Origin: Chondrosia reniformis
Taxonomy: Eukaryota > Porifera > Demospongiae > Chondrillida > Chondrillidae
Assembly (NCBI GenBank): GCA_947172415.1
Contig: OX359195.1
Location: 3,261,501-3,325,500, forward strand
DNA: 64,000 nucleotides
Reading direction: 5' to 3'
Shown here: one piece after another, positions 35,714 through 48,243 of the stretch
How the letters are laid out: every line of letters starts with the position of its first letter
Numbering within the stretch: position 1 is the first letter of the stretch
Notes under the pieces: model-generated
Database searches by the model: none
What the model was told of the DNA's origin: nothing
What the model saw: the letters and a program-made list of their open reading frames with translations, nothing else
Made by a program: the position numbers and the translations under genes

Positions 35714-38411
35714 TTATTCTGGGTGTGCCTTGTAGATCTTGACCTACAAAATTGACAACGAAACAACAACTAGTACTGTAGCTCACAAACTATAGGCAAT
35801 TCAGCTAGACATATGAAAGTATACCTATATGTACATGTTAATGTTTTTATATGCATACATTATTTTTACCTGTTTATCAGCTTCATTGCCTGTCAACATT
35901 ACTTCTATGTAGGCTTTATGATAATCACAAACATTTCAAAAGTATTGTCTAATCAGATCAACAGTGACAGATTCTAGCGCAATTGGCACAGTTTCCCACA
36001 ATCCATTCATTGTATAGTTACAATTGGATCTTGCATATTGTTTGGCTTTACACCAGCATCTCTCAATGGGGTTGAGCTCTGGGTGAAACTATATAGCAGA
36101 GGTAAGTGAGATACCATTATATGCATATATACATACATTTATATGTATGTTGTAGGTTGTATACATTTATGTAATGTATATTCTTGTACCTTGGGAGAAA
36201 ATAGACATCGATGATTTTTGATTTCAAGTACGCTTCAACACTGCTGACTTCATTCTTCTAATCCTTGAATTGCTGAAGCCTATGAACCATATCAATCTTC
36301 ACCATACCAGTGGTGTCCACACCCCTCTCTCGCAAAACCAGCTATAACCCCTTAGGAGTACCATTTGGTAGACACATCTCCTGTAAATTGCCATTAGGTA
36401 AACTCCCAACCCGCATCACTGGCTGATTTCCACCTGGCTTTACATTCATTCATGTGGCTACTAATGCGTTGTCATTATATGCCTGGTGACCACTGCTGTG
36501 GTCAAAAAGCCATACCAGATCATATTTTTCTCTTGGATACTTGAATTGGACTATCATTGCTGCTGCTTTAATTTGATTTATGAACTTAGCATTGTCCCAA
36601 TAGCCATCTCTCTGATGTTCGGTAATCCTTCTGGCTTCCTTTGGGCAAAAGGGATATTCTCGTTGCACAGCTCTGTGCTCTTCATCAGTAAGAAGGAGAT
36701 AGCCAGAAAACTCATCAATAAAATCGCTTACCATAATACCTTGCCCTTTGCCTTTTGGTCAAACCTCACTAATACCACATGGATCCACCCTAACTGATGG
36801 TTTGGCATCATAGGCATTAAAAGTTGTCTTGCCATGATATATGAATACCACATCTTTTGTCTTTGAATTGCTGCCACAGTTCCATGATGGTATGTTGTCT
36901 TCACATGTGGGTGGAGGTAAATGGGATGCCTCAAAAATCCTTACCTTCTTTAAATACAGCTTTGTGTATTCTACCACGTCTTCCCTCTCATGGCCATCTG
37001 CGTAAACCCTGCTTGTATCATCTGTGAGTAAATCCTAACCTTTTCATATACCTAAAGGCAGTAGCTTCTGAAACCTTCTTTCTAATGGTATCTGGGAACT
37101 CCAGCTTTTGAAGATATTCATTTAACTATGTCTGAAATCTCTTGTGAGTCAGGTTGAATTTTCTGTCATGAACTTTCTCCCTCAGCCATCTGACAGCTTT
37201 TCTGGTGACATCTTCTTGATATAGTACAGTATCTCTTTTGTACTTACCCCTTTCAGAAGTTGCAAATTCACCTCAATTTCTACAGTATTGCCGTACCCAT
37301 TGGTAGATGGTCTGTCTAAAATATCCCAATGCTAAACCAGCTCTCTGAGCTGCCTTGGTCTTGTCTGGTTCATACATCTTGTGCAAATGGTGATATAACA
37401 GAACTGCTATTTCCTTACGATACTTTGATGGCATTGTCTTCATCCAATCAGTTAAATGAGGCACTGAATCATCTAAGTTGAAATCATCCTCATCCTTGCT
37501 ACTGGTCTCTCCACTTTCAACTTCCTGTATATATATTTAAAAAAATACATTTTACATTTACAATTACTACTTGTGGAGAAATCACTAGTACTGTACTAGC
37601 CAGCCTGAAATTGGGCTGTTGGATTTGTTAATAAACAAAACGCTTTGACCCCAATCCAGGGGTCTTCATCAGTTGTAATGATCTGCGTACAATGTAAGCA
37701 CTCTTTGGTACCCCTAGATTGGGTTTAAAACGTTTGGTTTATTAACAAATCCAATTGCCCGGCTAATGTAGCATCAGCGATTTCACCATGTCAATACCTA
37801 GCCACACAGAAATCTTAAGAAATTATTAATTGTTTAATATTGTTCCATCCTATAGGAAAAGCAAGCTCAGGATTCAAGATTCAACTGACATTTTAATTTG
37901 TAACTTTATAAACCTGTTGTAAATTATTTAATTTGTAAATTTATATATAATATGCATTGCACGTTCATGTGTGCTGTATACTGAACATACACAGGCAAGT
38001 TAATAAAGAATTTTATTGTATATGGATGCATGTGGCCTGTAAACTAACTTCTGAATCAAGATCAGAAGTTGAGAAGGGACCATGTTGAAGTAACAAACTC
38101 TCTTCTGCCTCCCCACTTAAGCTGCTAGGTAAGTCATCTGGAGTGTTTTGCCATATGGGATTCTGGTTTGCAATGCGACTAGTACTAGCATGGAATAGGA
38201 CTGTTGGTTGTGGATTGAAGCATTTATTTATGGCTTTATATCTTCTGGCAGAACGCTTTCTTTTGCCTTTCCATGGTGCTTGAGGTGAACTCAATTTCAA
38301 ATTAATTGAATGACAACTGCTAGGCCTTGGAGTCGATTGCAGATTGCTTCGCAAAACCGAATTATCATGATGGCTGTCAGTGTTGTTTCTTTCTCCCATA
38401 TTATCAGACAT
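35714..38411 (-). pseudogene. Four-exon DDE transposase gene, decayed
   Basis: Exons inferred: 38,411-38,049, 37,524-36,190, 36,088-35,870, 35,743-35,714; introns of 524, 101 and 126 bp. Exon 1 is Ser/Pro/basic-rich. Exon 2 opens with an acidic stretch and a helix-turn-helix (AAQRAGLALGYFRQTIYQWV), then SEATAFRYMKRLGF, YADGHEREDVVEY, FIYHGKTTFNAYD, GQGIMVSDF, DGYWDNAKF, FDHSSGHQAYNDNAL and MNVKPGGNQP. Exon 3 holds FHPELNPIERCW; exon 4 ends VKIYKAHPE. I recall this motif order from a eukaryotic DDE family common in fungi and animals, whose first Asp lies in an HDE motif. Here it is HGK, so the Asp is lost. Stops near 37,273, 37,120, 37,020 and 35,940 and shifts near 37,010 and 36,760 make it dead. 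Confidence 0.78.
37577..37792. mobile_element. Fold-back MITE in intron 1, with hammerhead-like loop
   Basis: Inverted arms of ~85 bp (about 37,577-37,665 and 37,710-37,792) share GGATTTGTTAATAAAC and CCCAATC-AGGGG stretches. On the minus strand the loop side reads CTGATGA (37,672-37,666), then a perfect 6-bp stem GACCCC/GGGGTC (37,664-37,647), then AAAGCG where GAAACG is expected. This resembles a Penelope-type hammerhead with a broken core. It explains why intron 1 is five times longer than its neighbours. Confidence 0.55.
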
Positions 38412-38930
38412 GGTGAGCTTTTAAACACCTTAAGGATCCTTATTAGAGTTGTTACGCTATTGTGATAGTCGATATTTGCTACAAAAGCTTTTCCAAAGAT
38501 GAAAAAGATTACGAGTTTAAAGATCGAAAAGCGCCTTAGTGCAAAAAGCTTCAAAGCACCTCCCGTAAACGCAGACTGCCTTTATCTGAATGTTTCCATC
38601 TTCTTCCGATGGGTAACTAAAAAAACACTGAATTTAAGGCTCCTTCTTAGCATTTAAAGCTGTACATAAACCTAAAGTATTATCCTGCTTAACGCTGTGT
38701 GCATCATCGTTGCGTTTTCACTAGTGTTATACCTCATTATATATGCAAACGTGACGAACGTCTCAAATCTGATTCGCCGATATAGTTACACCTTTTGATT
38801 CCTTTCTCCCGAACGAAATGAGATACTTCACATCCAAAAACATCATCACTCAGCTGAATACATTCTCTATCAAATGGTATATATTATGGTACCAACTATT
38901 GCTAACTTTACCTAGATTAGCTTTAAAGAA
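38412..38930 (-). promoter_or_regulatory. 5' flank of the DDE gene and subterminal island sequence
   Basis: About 520 bp between the start codon and the right inverted repeat, unique and AT-rich, expected to hold the transposase promoter. No TATA box or transposase-binding array could be picked with confidence. Confidence 0.3.
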
Positions 38931-38956
38931 ATTTGGTCACTTTATGATAAATGAAC
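38931..38956 (-). repeat. Right terminal inverted repeat of the 9.2-kb island
   Basis: Complementary to 29,720-29,746 with a 1-base gap and few mismatches. TATA follows at 38,957-38,960, then satellite. Confidence 0.7.
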
Positions 38957-38960
38957 TATA

Positions 38961-40304
38961 AAGCTAGAACATACAACTAGAACACACAACTAGTACATAC
39001 AACTAGTACATACAACTAGAACCTACAACTAGTAAATATAACTAGTACATTCAACTAATACTTATAACTAGTAAATACAACTAGTACATACATCTAGTTT
39101 GGAGTACATACAACTAGTACATACAACTAGATCATACACCTAGTACATACAACTATTGCATATAACTAGAACATACACCTAGTACATACAACTATTGCAT
39201 ATAACTAGTACACACAACTAGTACATACTACTGAAGCGTTCAACTAGTTCATACACCTAGACCATACAACTAGTAACTAGTAAGTACAACTAGTACATAC
39301 AAATACTACATAAAACTAGTATTTACAACTACTACATGCAACTAGTTACTAGTACATACAACTAATACTTACAACTAGTACATACAACTGGAACATACAA
39401 CTAGTTCATACAACTAGACCTTACAACTAGTAACTAGTAAGTACAACTTCTATATACAACTACTACATACAACTGGTATTGAAAACTAGTACCTACAACT
39501 ACTACACACAACTACTACATTCTACTAATACATATAACTAGTACACACAACGACCCCATATTACAAATACATACACATATAACTACAACATATAAATGTA
39601 CATTCAACTGCTACATACAAGTATACATACAACTAGTTATTACAAGTACTGCATATAACGAGTGCTACAACTAGGACATACAACTAGTACATACAACTAG
39701 TACATACTACTAGGACATACAACTAGTGCTACAACTAGTACACACAACTAGTGCATATAACTAGTACCTACAACTAGTACATGCAACTGGTGCATATCTA
39801 GTACAGACAACTAGACATACAATTAGTACATACAACTAGTACATGCAATTTGTACATACAACTACTACATACAACTGGTACATAAAACTAGTACCTACGA
39901 AGTACCTAGTATAAGAACCTACAACTAGTACACACAACCAGTACATACAACTAGTACATATAAATAGTACATAAAACTAGTACAGACAACCAGTACACAC
40001 AACTATATAGTATATACAACTAGTACATACAACAGGTACATACAACTAGAACACACACCTAGTACCTACAACTGATAAATATAACTAGTACATAAAACAA
40101 TTGCACACAACTAGTACATACAACTACAACTACAGAACATACAACTAGTATATATAACTAGTACCTACCTAGTAGCTAGTATAACTACTACTATGACCTA
40201 CAACTAGTACCTACAACTAGGTATTAGTACATACAACTAGTAAATAGAACTAGTACATGCAGCTAGTACTTACCACTAGTAAACATAACTAGTACATACA
40301 ACAA
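38961..40304 (-). repeat. 13-bp satellite, block D
   Basis: Minus-oriented monomers, same strand as the block left of the island, as expected if the island inserted into a continuous array. Confidence 0.88.
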
Positions 40305-40343
40305 TTTTGAAGTAATAAGGGTTTTTATAGCGATTATAATTTA

Positions 40344-41089
40344 ATCCAGAGGTATTTTTGAGTAAAAGCAACATGATAAAATGAGGAATGGTAGGATTTA
40401 TAAGGAAGTTGGAAGATACAGAAGAAGAGGAAGGGATACAGCGCCTTCCCTACATCAAGGGTGTCAGTGAAATTCTCCAAAGAACCTACAGACCACTCAA
40501 TTTCAAAGTTGTTCACAAGACCCCACAACTCTACGTTCCCTCTTAACAAAAGTGAAAACTCCAATACCCCAAATCTAGCTGACTGGGGTTATCTACCAAA
40601 TTCCCTGCGAGTGTGGGGACACATACAATGGAGAAACCTCCAAGACCTTCGATGAAAGACGGAAGGAACATCAAAGAGCTGTGAGGAGATTTGATAACAA
40701 CCACTCAGTTGCCACCCATGTCAGGTACACTGGACGTAACATCGCCTGGAAGGATGCTAAAGTAATCCTAAAGAAAGACACAAGACCAGAAGGAAGGTAA
40801 ACAAAACCATCTTGATCAAGACTACCATCTGCTTCAATACGGAGCAGGGAATCTCCCTTGATCCTATTTGGAATGACTTAATCAATTAATTCTCTTAGCC
40901 TAGAATTCATATTTATCTTAATTTAATATTCGGAGCAATTTATGACATCATTTTTCACACCTCCCTTCAAACTTCTATATAAACCCCAACCATTCCTCAT
41001 TTTATCATGTTTTGCTGATGAAGACCTACGGGTTATAACGTTCTATTATCAATAACTTATGTTGCTGTTGCTCAATAATACCTCTGGAT
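40344..41089 (+). mobile_element. Penelope-like element remnant with terminal inverted repeats
   Basis: Contains the GIY-YIG end of a Penelope-like protein. FLPYIKGV-like YIKGVSEI (about 40,450), then YQIPCECGDTY, a T-G-E-T-x-K-T-F segment and DERRKEHQRAVRR (about 40,596-40,690), then a linker ending near 40,797, with stops near 40,545. The left end (40,344-40,395) is the inverted complement of the right end (40,989-41,007 plus 41,067-41,089). The right copy has an extra ~60 bp carrying a hammerhead-like motif: CTGATGA at 41,015, stem II GACC/GGTT, but ATAA in place of GAAA. Inverted pLTR arrangements occur in Penelope elements. Non-functional. Confidence 0.78.
41015..41050 (+). ncRNA. Decayed Penelope-type hammerhead motif
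   Basis: Same layout as 23,969-24,000: CTGATGA (41,015-41,021), GACC/GGTT stem II, palindromic ACGT stem III. The conserved GAAA is ATAA, so G12 and A13 are mutated and cleavage is not expected. Confidence 0.55.
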
Positions 41090-42430
41090 AAAATAAAAAA
41101 ATTATATACACACAAATAGTACATAAAACTAGTACATGCACTAGTAAATATAGCCAATATTTGTACATACAACTACTACATACACCTAGTATATACAACA
41201 AGTACATACACCTAGTACATAAAACTAGTAAGAACAACTAGTACATACAACTTGTAAATAAAAGTAGTACATACAACTAGTACATACAACTAGTAAATAT
41301 AACCAGTACTAGTTCATACAACTACTACATATACCTAGTACCAACAACTAGTACATACACCTAGTACATACCATTAGCACATACATGTAGTACATACAAC
41401 TAGTTATATAATTAATACATAGAACTTGAACATAGAACGAGCACATGAAACTAGCACAACCCGAGTTTCCAGAATGACTAGTACTAGAACCTACAACTAG
41501 CTCTTATATCTAGTACATACAACTAGTAAACACAACTAGTACATACAATTGGGATATACAACTAGTACATACAACTAGCACTTACAACTAGTACATACAA
41601 CTAGAACCTACCTAGTACCTAGTAAAAATAGTACTACAACCTACAACTAGCTCTTACAACTAGTACATACAACTAGTAAACACAACTAGTACATACAATT
41701 GTGACATACAACTAGTACATACAACAACAATTACACACAACTAGTACATACAACTAGTACATGCAACTAGTACATATAACTTGTTCAAACACAAAAACAT
41801 ATTAATACTACATACAACTAGTACATACAACTAGTACATACAATTAGTATATACAACTAGTGCACACAACTAGTACTGCAACTAGTGCATAGAACTGGTG
41901 CATAGAACTAATACATAGAAGGAGTACGTAATACTACTACATAAAACTAGTACTTCAACTGGTTCATATCCAGTACATACATCTATCAACCAACAAGTAC
42001 ATATAACTAGAACATGCAACTAGTACATACAACTAGTACATACAACTAGAAACTAAAACACACAACCAGGATATGCAACTACTACATATGACTACTTCAC
42101 ACAACAGTTACAGGCAACTAGTACATACAACTATGATCTACCTACTGCCTAATAAAACTAGGACTAGATCCTACAACTAGTACATACAACTAGTACATAC
42201 AACTAGTACGTGCCGCTAGTATATACAACTAGTACGCACAACTACTACATATGACTATAACATATACATATAAATAGGACATATAAATAGAACATACAAT
42301 TAGTACATACAACTAACACAAACAATTGGTACATATAACTCTTACAAACAATTAGTTCATAAAATCAGTACAAACAACTAGTACATACAACTAGTAAATA
42401 TCACTAGTACATACAACAATTACACGCAAG
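41090..42430 (-). repeat. 13-bp satellite, block D continued
   Basis: Minus-oriented monomers. A ~140-bp segment with CTAGCTCTTA and CAATTGGGATATACAAC repeats at about 41,498, 41,650 and 44,480. Confidence 0.85.
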
Positions 42431-42748
42431 TGGGGTAGTGGAAACGGCGCAAATGGTCGAAACTGTGAAAATGGTCAAGGAGGCTTGTCACAAAGCCATG
42501 AAGCTAGCATTCAGATTTCTAACTAAGAGTGTAAACAGCGACTGAGACCTAAAATTGGCTGCGCGAAGGCGAAAATGGCGAACAGTATGGCGACCTAAAA
42601 CAGGTCAGCGTAAGGCCTATTATACCTAAAGGCAGTGTAATAATTCAGTTACATATTGTAATAGTATAACTAACTAACTAACGTCAATTGATAAGCTAGC
42701 TGGCTAATATGCATGCTTGCAGTTAGTAGGAATCAAAGTTTAAAAGAA
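42431..42748. mobile_element. Unclassified TIR element, copy 2 (right end missing)
   Basis: Homologous to 22,211-22,612. Left end AGTGGAAACGGCGCAAATGG matches the complement of the other copy's right end. The body shares GGCTGCGCG, ACAGGTCAGC, GTAATAGTATAACTA and TAATATGCATGC. It stops after AATCAAAGTTT, where satellite resumes. No coding capacity was seen. Confidence 0.55.
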
Positions 42749-45700
42749 ACTAGTACATACAACTAGTACATAGAACGAGTTTATAAAACTAGTTCATACA
42801 ACTAGCATAAATATAATTAGTTCTAGTCCATTCAACTAGTACATACAACTAGTACCAACAACTAGTAAATATCACAAATACTAGTGCATACGACTACTAA
42901 ACACATTTACTGCATACAACTAGTACACACACCTAGTACATACAACTAGTAAATATTACCAGTACTAGCGCATACAACTACTATATAAACCTAAGGCATA
43001 CAACTAGTACACACACCTAGTACACAACTAGTACATACAACTAATAGAAACAGCCAGCACTACAACTAGTACATAGAACCAGTACATAGAACGAGTACAT
43101 ACAACTAGTACATACAACTAGTACATATAACTAGTATATATAACTAGCAAATATAACTAGTATTAGTCGTTACAACTAGTACATACAACTAGAACATACA
43201 ACTAGTAGATATACCCAAAACTAGTACATACAACTACTACATACAACTAGTACATACACCTGTGAATACAATAAGTACATACAAGTAGTACATACAACTA
43301 ATACTACAATTAGTACATAGAACTAGTACATAAAACGGGTACATAAAACTAGTACATACACCTAGTACATATAACTAGTACATAGCCAGTTCATAAAGTA
43401 GTTCATAGAACTAGTGCATAAAATTGGTCCATAACTAGAATATATACCAAGTACATACAACTAGTACATTCAATTAGTATATATACATAGAATATCCACA
43501 TATACCTAGAACATATAAATAGTACATGTAACTAGTACATTCAACTAGAACATATAACTAGTACTAAAACTAGTACACATCGAGTAACCAATATAACAAG
43601 TACTAGAAACTACAACGAGTACATACAACTAGAACATACAACTAGTAAAAACAACTAGTTACTAGTACTTAAAGCTAGTACACACAACTATTTCTACAAC
43701 TAGTACATACCATTGGTACATACAACTAGCATAAACTATTATTAAATACAACTAGTAAATAACACTAGTACTAGTCCATACAACTAGTACTTACAACTAG
43801 TAAATTAACAAGTACTAGTGCATACAACTACTACATATACCTAGTACCAACTACTAGTACATACACCTAGTACATGCAACTAGTACATACAAGTAATACA
43901 TACAACTAGTTCCATAATTAGAACATAGAACTAGTACATAGAACGGGTACATGAAACTAGTACATACAACTAGTACATAGCCAGTACATACAATGAGTTC
44001 ATAGAACTAGTACATATACCTAGTGCATACAACTAGTACATTCAATTAGTACTTATACACAGAACATACACATATAAATAAAACATATAACTAGTAGATA
44101 CAACTAGTACATAAAACTAGTACATATAACTAGTACATACAACTAGTACATACAACTAGTACATGCAACTAGTACATACACTGAGTACATAGAACTAGTA
44201 CATGCAAGTAGTACGTACAACTAGTTAAATAATTAGTACATAGAACTAGTACATAGAACTAGTACATGAAACTAATACTTACCGAGTTTCTAGAATGACT
44301 AGTAGTAGAACTTACAACTAGTATGTACAACTACAACCTACAACTAGTAAATATAACTAGAACATACAACAATTATTCACAATCATTACAAACAACTAGT
44401 ACATACAACTAGTCCTTACAACTAATACATACAACTGGACCCTACCTAGTATCTAGTATAACTAGTACTACAAACTACAACTAGCTCTTACAACAAGTAC
44501 ATACAACTAGTAAACACAACTAGAACATACATTGGGGAATACAACTAGTACATTCAACTAGTACATTCAACTAGTACATACAACAATTACACACAACTAG
44601 AACATACTACTAATAAATACAACTAGTTACACACAATTACTATGTATAACTAATACATACATATACAACTAGTACATATAAAGAGTACATGCAACTAGTA
44701 CATTCAACTTGTGCATACAACTAGTACCTTCAACTAGTAAACAAAACTAGTACATACAACAATTACACACTACTATTACATACAACTAGCATATATAACT
44801 AGTTGATACTACAACAAGTATCGAGTACATACAATTAGAACATACAACTAGTAAATAAAACTGGAATATATGACTAGTACATACAACTTGACCATAAAAC
44901 TACTAGCCAGTAAGTACAACTAGTACATAAAATTAATACATACAACTAGTTCATTCAACTAGTACAAGCCACTAGTAGGTACAATTGGTATATACAACTA
45001 GTACATACAATTAATAAATATAGCTAGTACATACAAGTAGTACATACCAATAAAACTAGTACATAGAACGATTACATAAAACAAGTACATACAACTAGTA
45101 CATACAACTGGTACATAAATAGTATATACAACTTGTACATATAGTTAGTACAAACAAATAGCTAGTACATACAACTTCTACCTACCAAACATCCACTTTA
45201 ACTAGTATCAGAACCTACAACAATTACACACAGCTAGTACATACAACTAGTACATATAATTAGTACATACAACTAGTACATACAACTAGTACATATACCT
45301 AATACATACACACATAACTAGTACATATAAATAGTATATACATCTAATACATACAACTAATATATACAATTAGTACACACAACATGAATATACATGTAGT
45401 ACATGCATCTACTACACACCACTAGTACATACACAAAAACTAGAACATAATAATACTATATACAACTAGTATATACAACTAGTGCATAAAACTAGTTCTA
45501 CAAGTAGTGCATAGAACTAGTACATAGAAGGAGTACGTAAATCTACTACATACAACTAGTACTTACAATTGGTACATATCCAGTACATACATCTAGTACA
45601 TACAATTAGTGCATACAATTAGTTCATACAACTACCATATACACCTGGAGTATATACACATAGTACTTACAACCAGTGAATACAACAAGTACATACAACT

Positions 45701-46310
45701 AGTACTTACAACTAGTACATACAACTAATACATATAAATAGTGCTTACAAATAGTACATGCATCTAGTACATATAACTGGTACATACAACTAGAAACTAG
45801 AACATACAACTAGTTCATACAAGTAGTACATACAACTAGGTCACACATCTAGTACCTGCAACTAGTACCTGCAACTAGTACATGCAACTAGTACCTACCT
45901 AATACCTCATATAACTATTACTAGAACCTACAACTAGTACTTACATCTAGTACATACAACTAGTACATACAAGTAGTACATACAACTAGTTCAATAATTA
46001 GTACATAGAACTAGTACATAGAACAGGTACATAAAACTAGTACATACAACTAGTACATACAACTAGTACATAGCCAGTACATGCAATTAGTTCATAGAAC
46101 TAGTACATATACCTAGTGGATACAACTAGTACATTCAATTACTTCTTATACACAGAACATACACATATAAGTAGAACATATAAATAGAACATATAACTAG
46201 TAGATACAACTAGTACATAAAACTAGTACATACAACTATGACATACAACTAGTAAATACAACTAGTACATACAACTAGTACATACAACTAGAAATTAGTA
46301 CATATAACTA
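42749..46310 (-). repeat. 13-bp satellite, block D end, with dispersed higher-order segments
   Basis: Minus-oriented. A segment with ACATAGCCAGT, TTCATAGAACTAGTACATAT and TTATACACAGAACATAC recurs near 43,380, 43,970 and 46,070. No gene was seen. Confidence 0.88.
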
Positions 46311-47004
46311 CTAGTTAGTAGTTGTATGTACTACTTCTATGTACTAGTTGTATGTACTAGTTGTATGTACTCAGTGTATGTACTATTGAAATGTACTAGT
46401 TATATGTGTATGTACTAGTTATATTTACTAGTTGTAGGTACTAGTTGTATGTAGTAGTTGTATATACTAATTGTGTGTATTAGTGGTGTGTACTAGTTGA
46501 AGGTACTAGTTATGTACCAGTTGTATGTACTAGTTGTATGTATATACTAGTTTTATGTAATTCTTCTATATACTAGTTTTATGTACTCATTTCTAGTTGT
46601 ATGAAGTAGCTGTATGCACTAGTTGTGTGTACTAGTTGTATGTTCTACTTTTAGTACTAGTTGTGTGTAGTGGTTTTATGTACTCATTCAATGTACTAGT
46701 TGTAAGAACTATAGTTTCTAGTTATATGTACCAGTTGTATGTGGTAGTTGTGTGTACTATTTGTATGTACTACTTCTATGTGCTAATTGTGTGTTCTAGT
46801 TGTATGTGCTAAGTGAATGTACTATTTATATGTACTAGTTATATGTGTACGTACTAGTTATATGTAGTACTTGTGTGTACTAGCTATATGTACTAGTTGT
46901 ATGTACCAATTGAATGAACTAGTTTTATTTTCTAATTGAATGTACTGGTTGAATTGACCAGTTATATACCAGTTCTATGTACTAGTTTTAGTACTAGGTG
47001 TATG
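46311..47004 (+). repeat. 13-bp satellite, block E (inverted segment)
   Basis: A ~700-bp stretch with the unit on the plus strand between two minus-strand blocks. The left junction at 46,305-46,320 is built on ACTAGTTAGT. The right junction at about 46,995-47,015 is the palindrome-like TGTATG-TACTAGTG-CATACA. Confidence 0.88.
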
Positions 47005-48243
47005 TACTAGTGCATACAACTAGTTCATACAACTAGTACTACAATTAGTACATAGAAGTACTACATAGAGCAACTAGATAAAATTAGTACATAGCTAGTA
47101 CATACAACAAGACATACAACTGGTACATATATAGTATATACAACTAGAACATACAACTAGCACAAACAACTAGTACATATATCTAGTACACAACACTACT
47201 ACACATAACTAGCACATACACATATAACTAGTACATAAAAATATGACATAAAACTAGTAAACACAACTAAAATATACACATATATAATACATACAAGTAG
47301 TACATACAACTAGTACATACAACTAGTACATACAACTAGTACACACAACAAGTACATAACTAGTACATACAACTAGTACATACAACTAGTACTTACAACT
47401 AGTACATATAACTTGTGCCTACAACTAATACATATTACTAGAACATACACATATAAATAGTACATATAAATAGTAAATACAAATAATATATACAACTACA
47501 ACATACAACATACATCTACTACATTAAAGTAGAAGTACACCCAGTACATTGAACTATTACTAACAACTAGTACATACATCTAGTACATACAACTAGTACT
47601 ATAACTTGTAAATAGAATTAGTAAAAACAACTGGTGCATACAACTAGTACATACATCTTGTACATACAACTAGTACAATAACTAGTAAATAGAATTAGTA
47701 AAAACAACTGGTGCATACAACTAGTACATACAACTAGTACATATAACTACTACATACAGCTAGAACATACAACTAGTACAAAACTAGTACATTCAACTGG
47801 TACATAACTAGTAGATCCAACTAGTGCATACAACTAGTACATATAATTAGTACACACAGCTCTTACATTCAACTAGTACATACAACTTGTATCTACAACA
47901 TATACCAACAAGTCGTACAGAGAAATAGTACATACAACTAGTATATACAACTAGTACCACAACTAGTAAATAGAACTAGTATATAAAAACAACTAGTACA
48001 TTCAAATAGCACATATAACTACTACATATAACTACTACATACAACTAGAAGATACAACTAGTACAAAACTTGTACATACAACTAACACGTACAACTAGCA
48101 AATACAACTAGTACATAGCTGGTTCATACAACTAGTACCTACAACTAGTAAATATATCTAGTTCTAGTACATTCAACTAGGTCGTGCAACATGTACAAAC
48201 AATATAAAAAAATTGGGAATCTAAAGTCGATCTTAAACCATCG
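47005..48243 (-). repeat. 13-bp satellite, block F
   Basis: Minus-oriented monomers up to the second hammerhead element. The last ~55 bp before it (48,188-48,243) are non-satellite and shared with 56,690-56,745 in front of copy 3. Confidence 0.85.

Larger units (their letters stand above)
29716..38960. mobile_element. 9.2-kb two-gene island bounded by inverted repeats and TATA
   Basis: Satellite stops at 29,719 and resumes at 38,957. The left end (29,720-29,746) begins GTTCATTT and contains CATAAAGT and ACCAAAT. The right end (38,931-38,956), reverse complemented, gives the same order with one 1-base gap and two or three mismatches. TATA lies outside both ends (29,716-29,719 and 38,957-38,960). 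Weaker similarity appears to continue inward for ~150 bp. Inside are two minus-strand multi-exon genes: an uncharacterised-family gene (34,304-30,748) and a DDE transposase pseudogene (38,411-35,714). The simplest reading is one large DNA transposon in satellite. A nested pair of elements is not excluded. Confidence 0.7.

Noticed and set aside
36728-36934. Alternative minus-strand frame over the DDE gene
   Set aside because: The neighbouring frame carries FIYHGKTTFNAYD and the expected downstream motifs; this one only bridges a frameshift.
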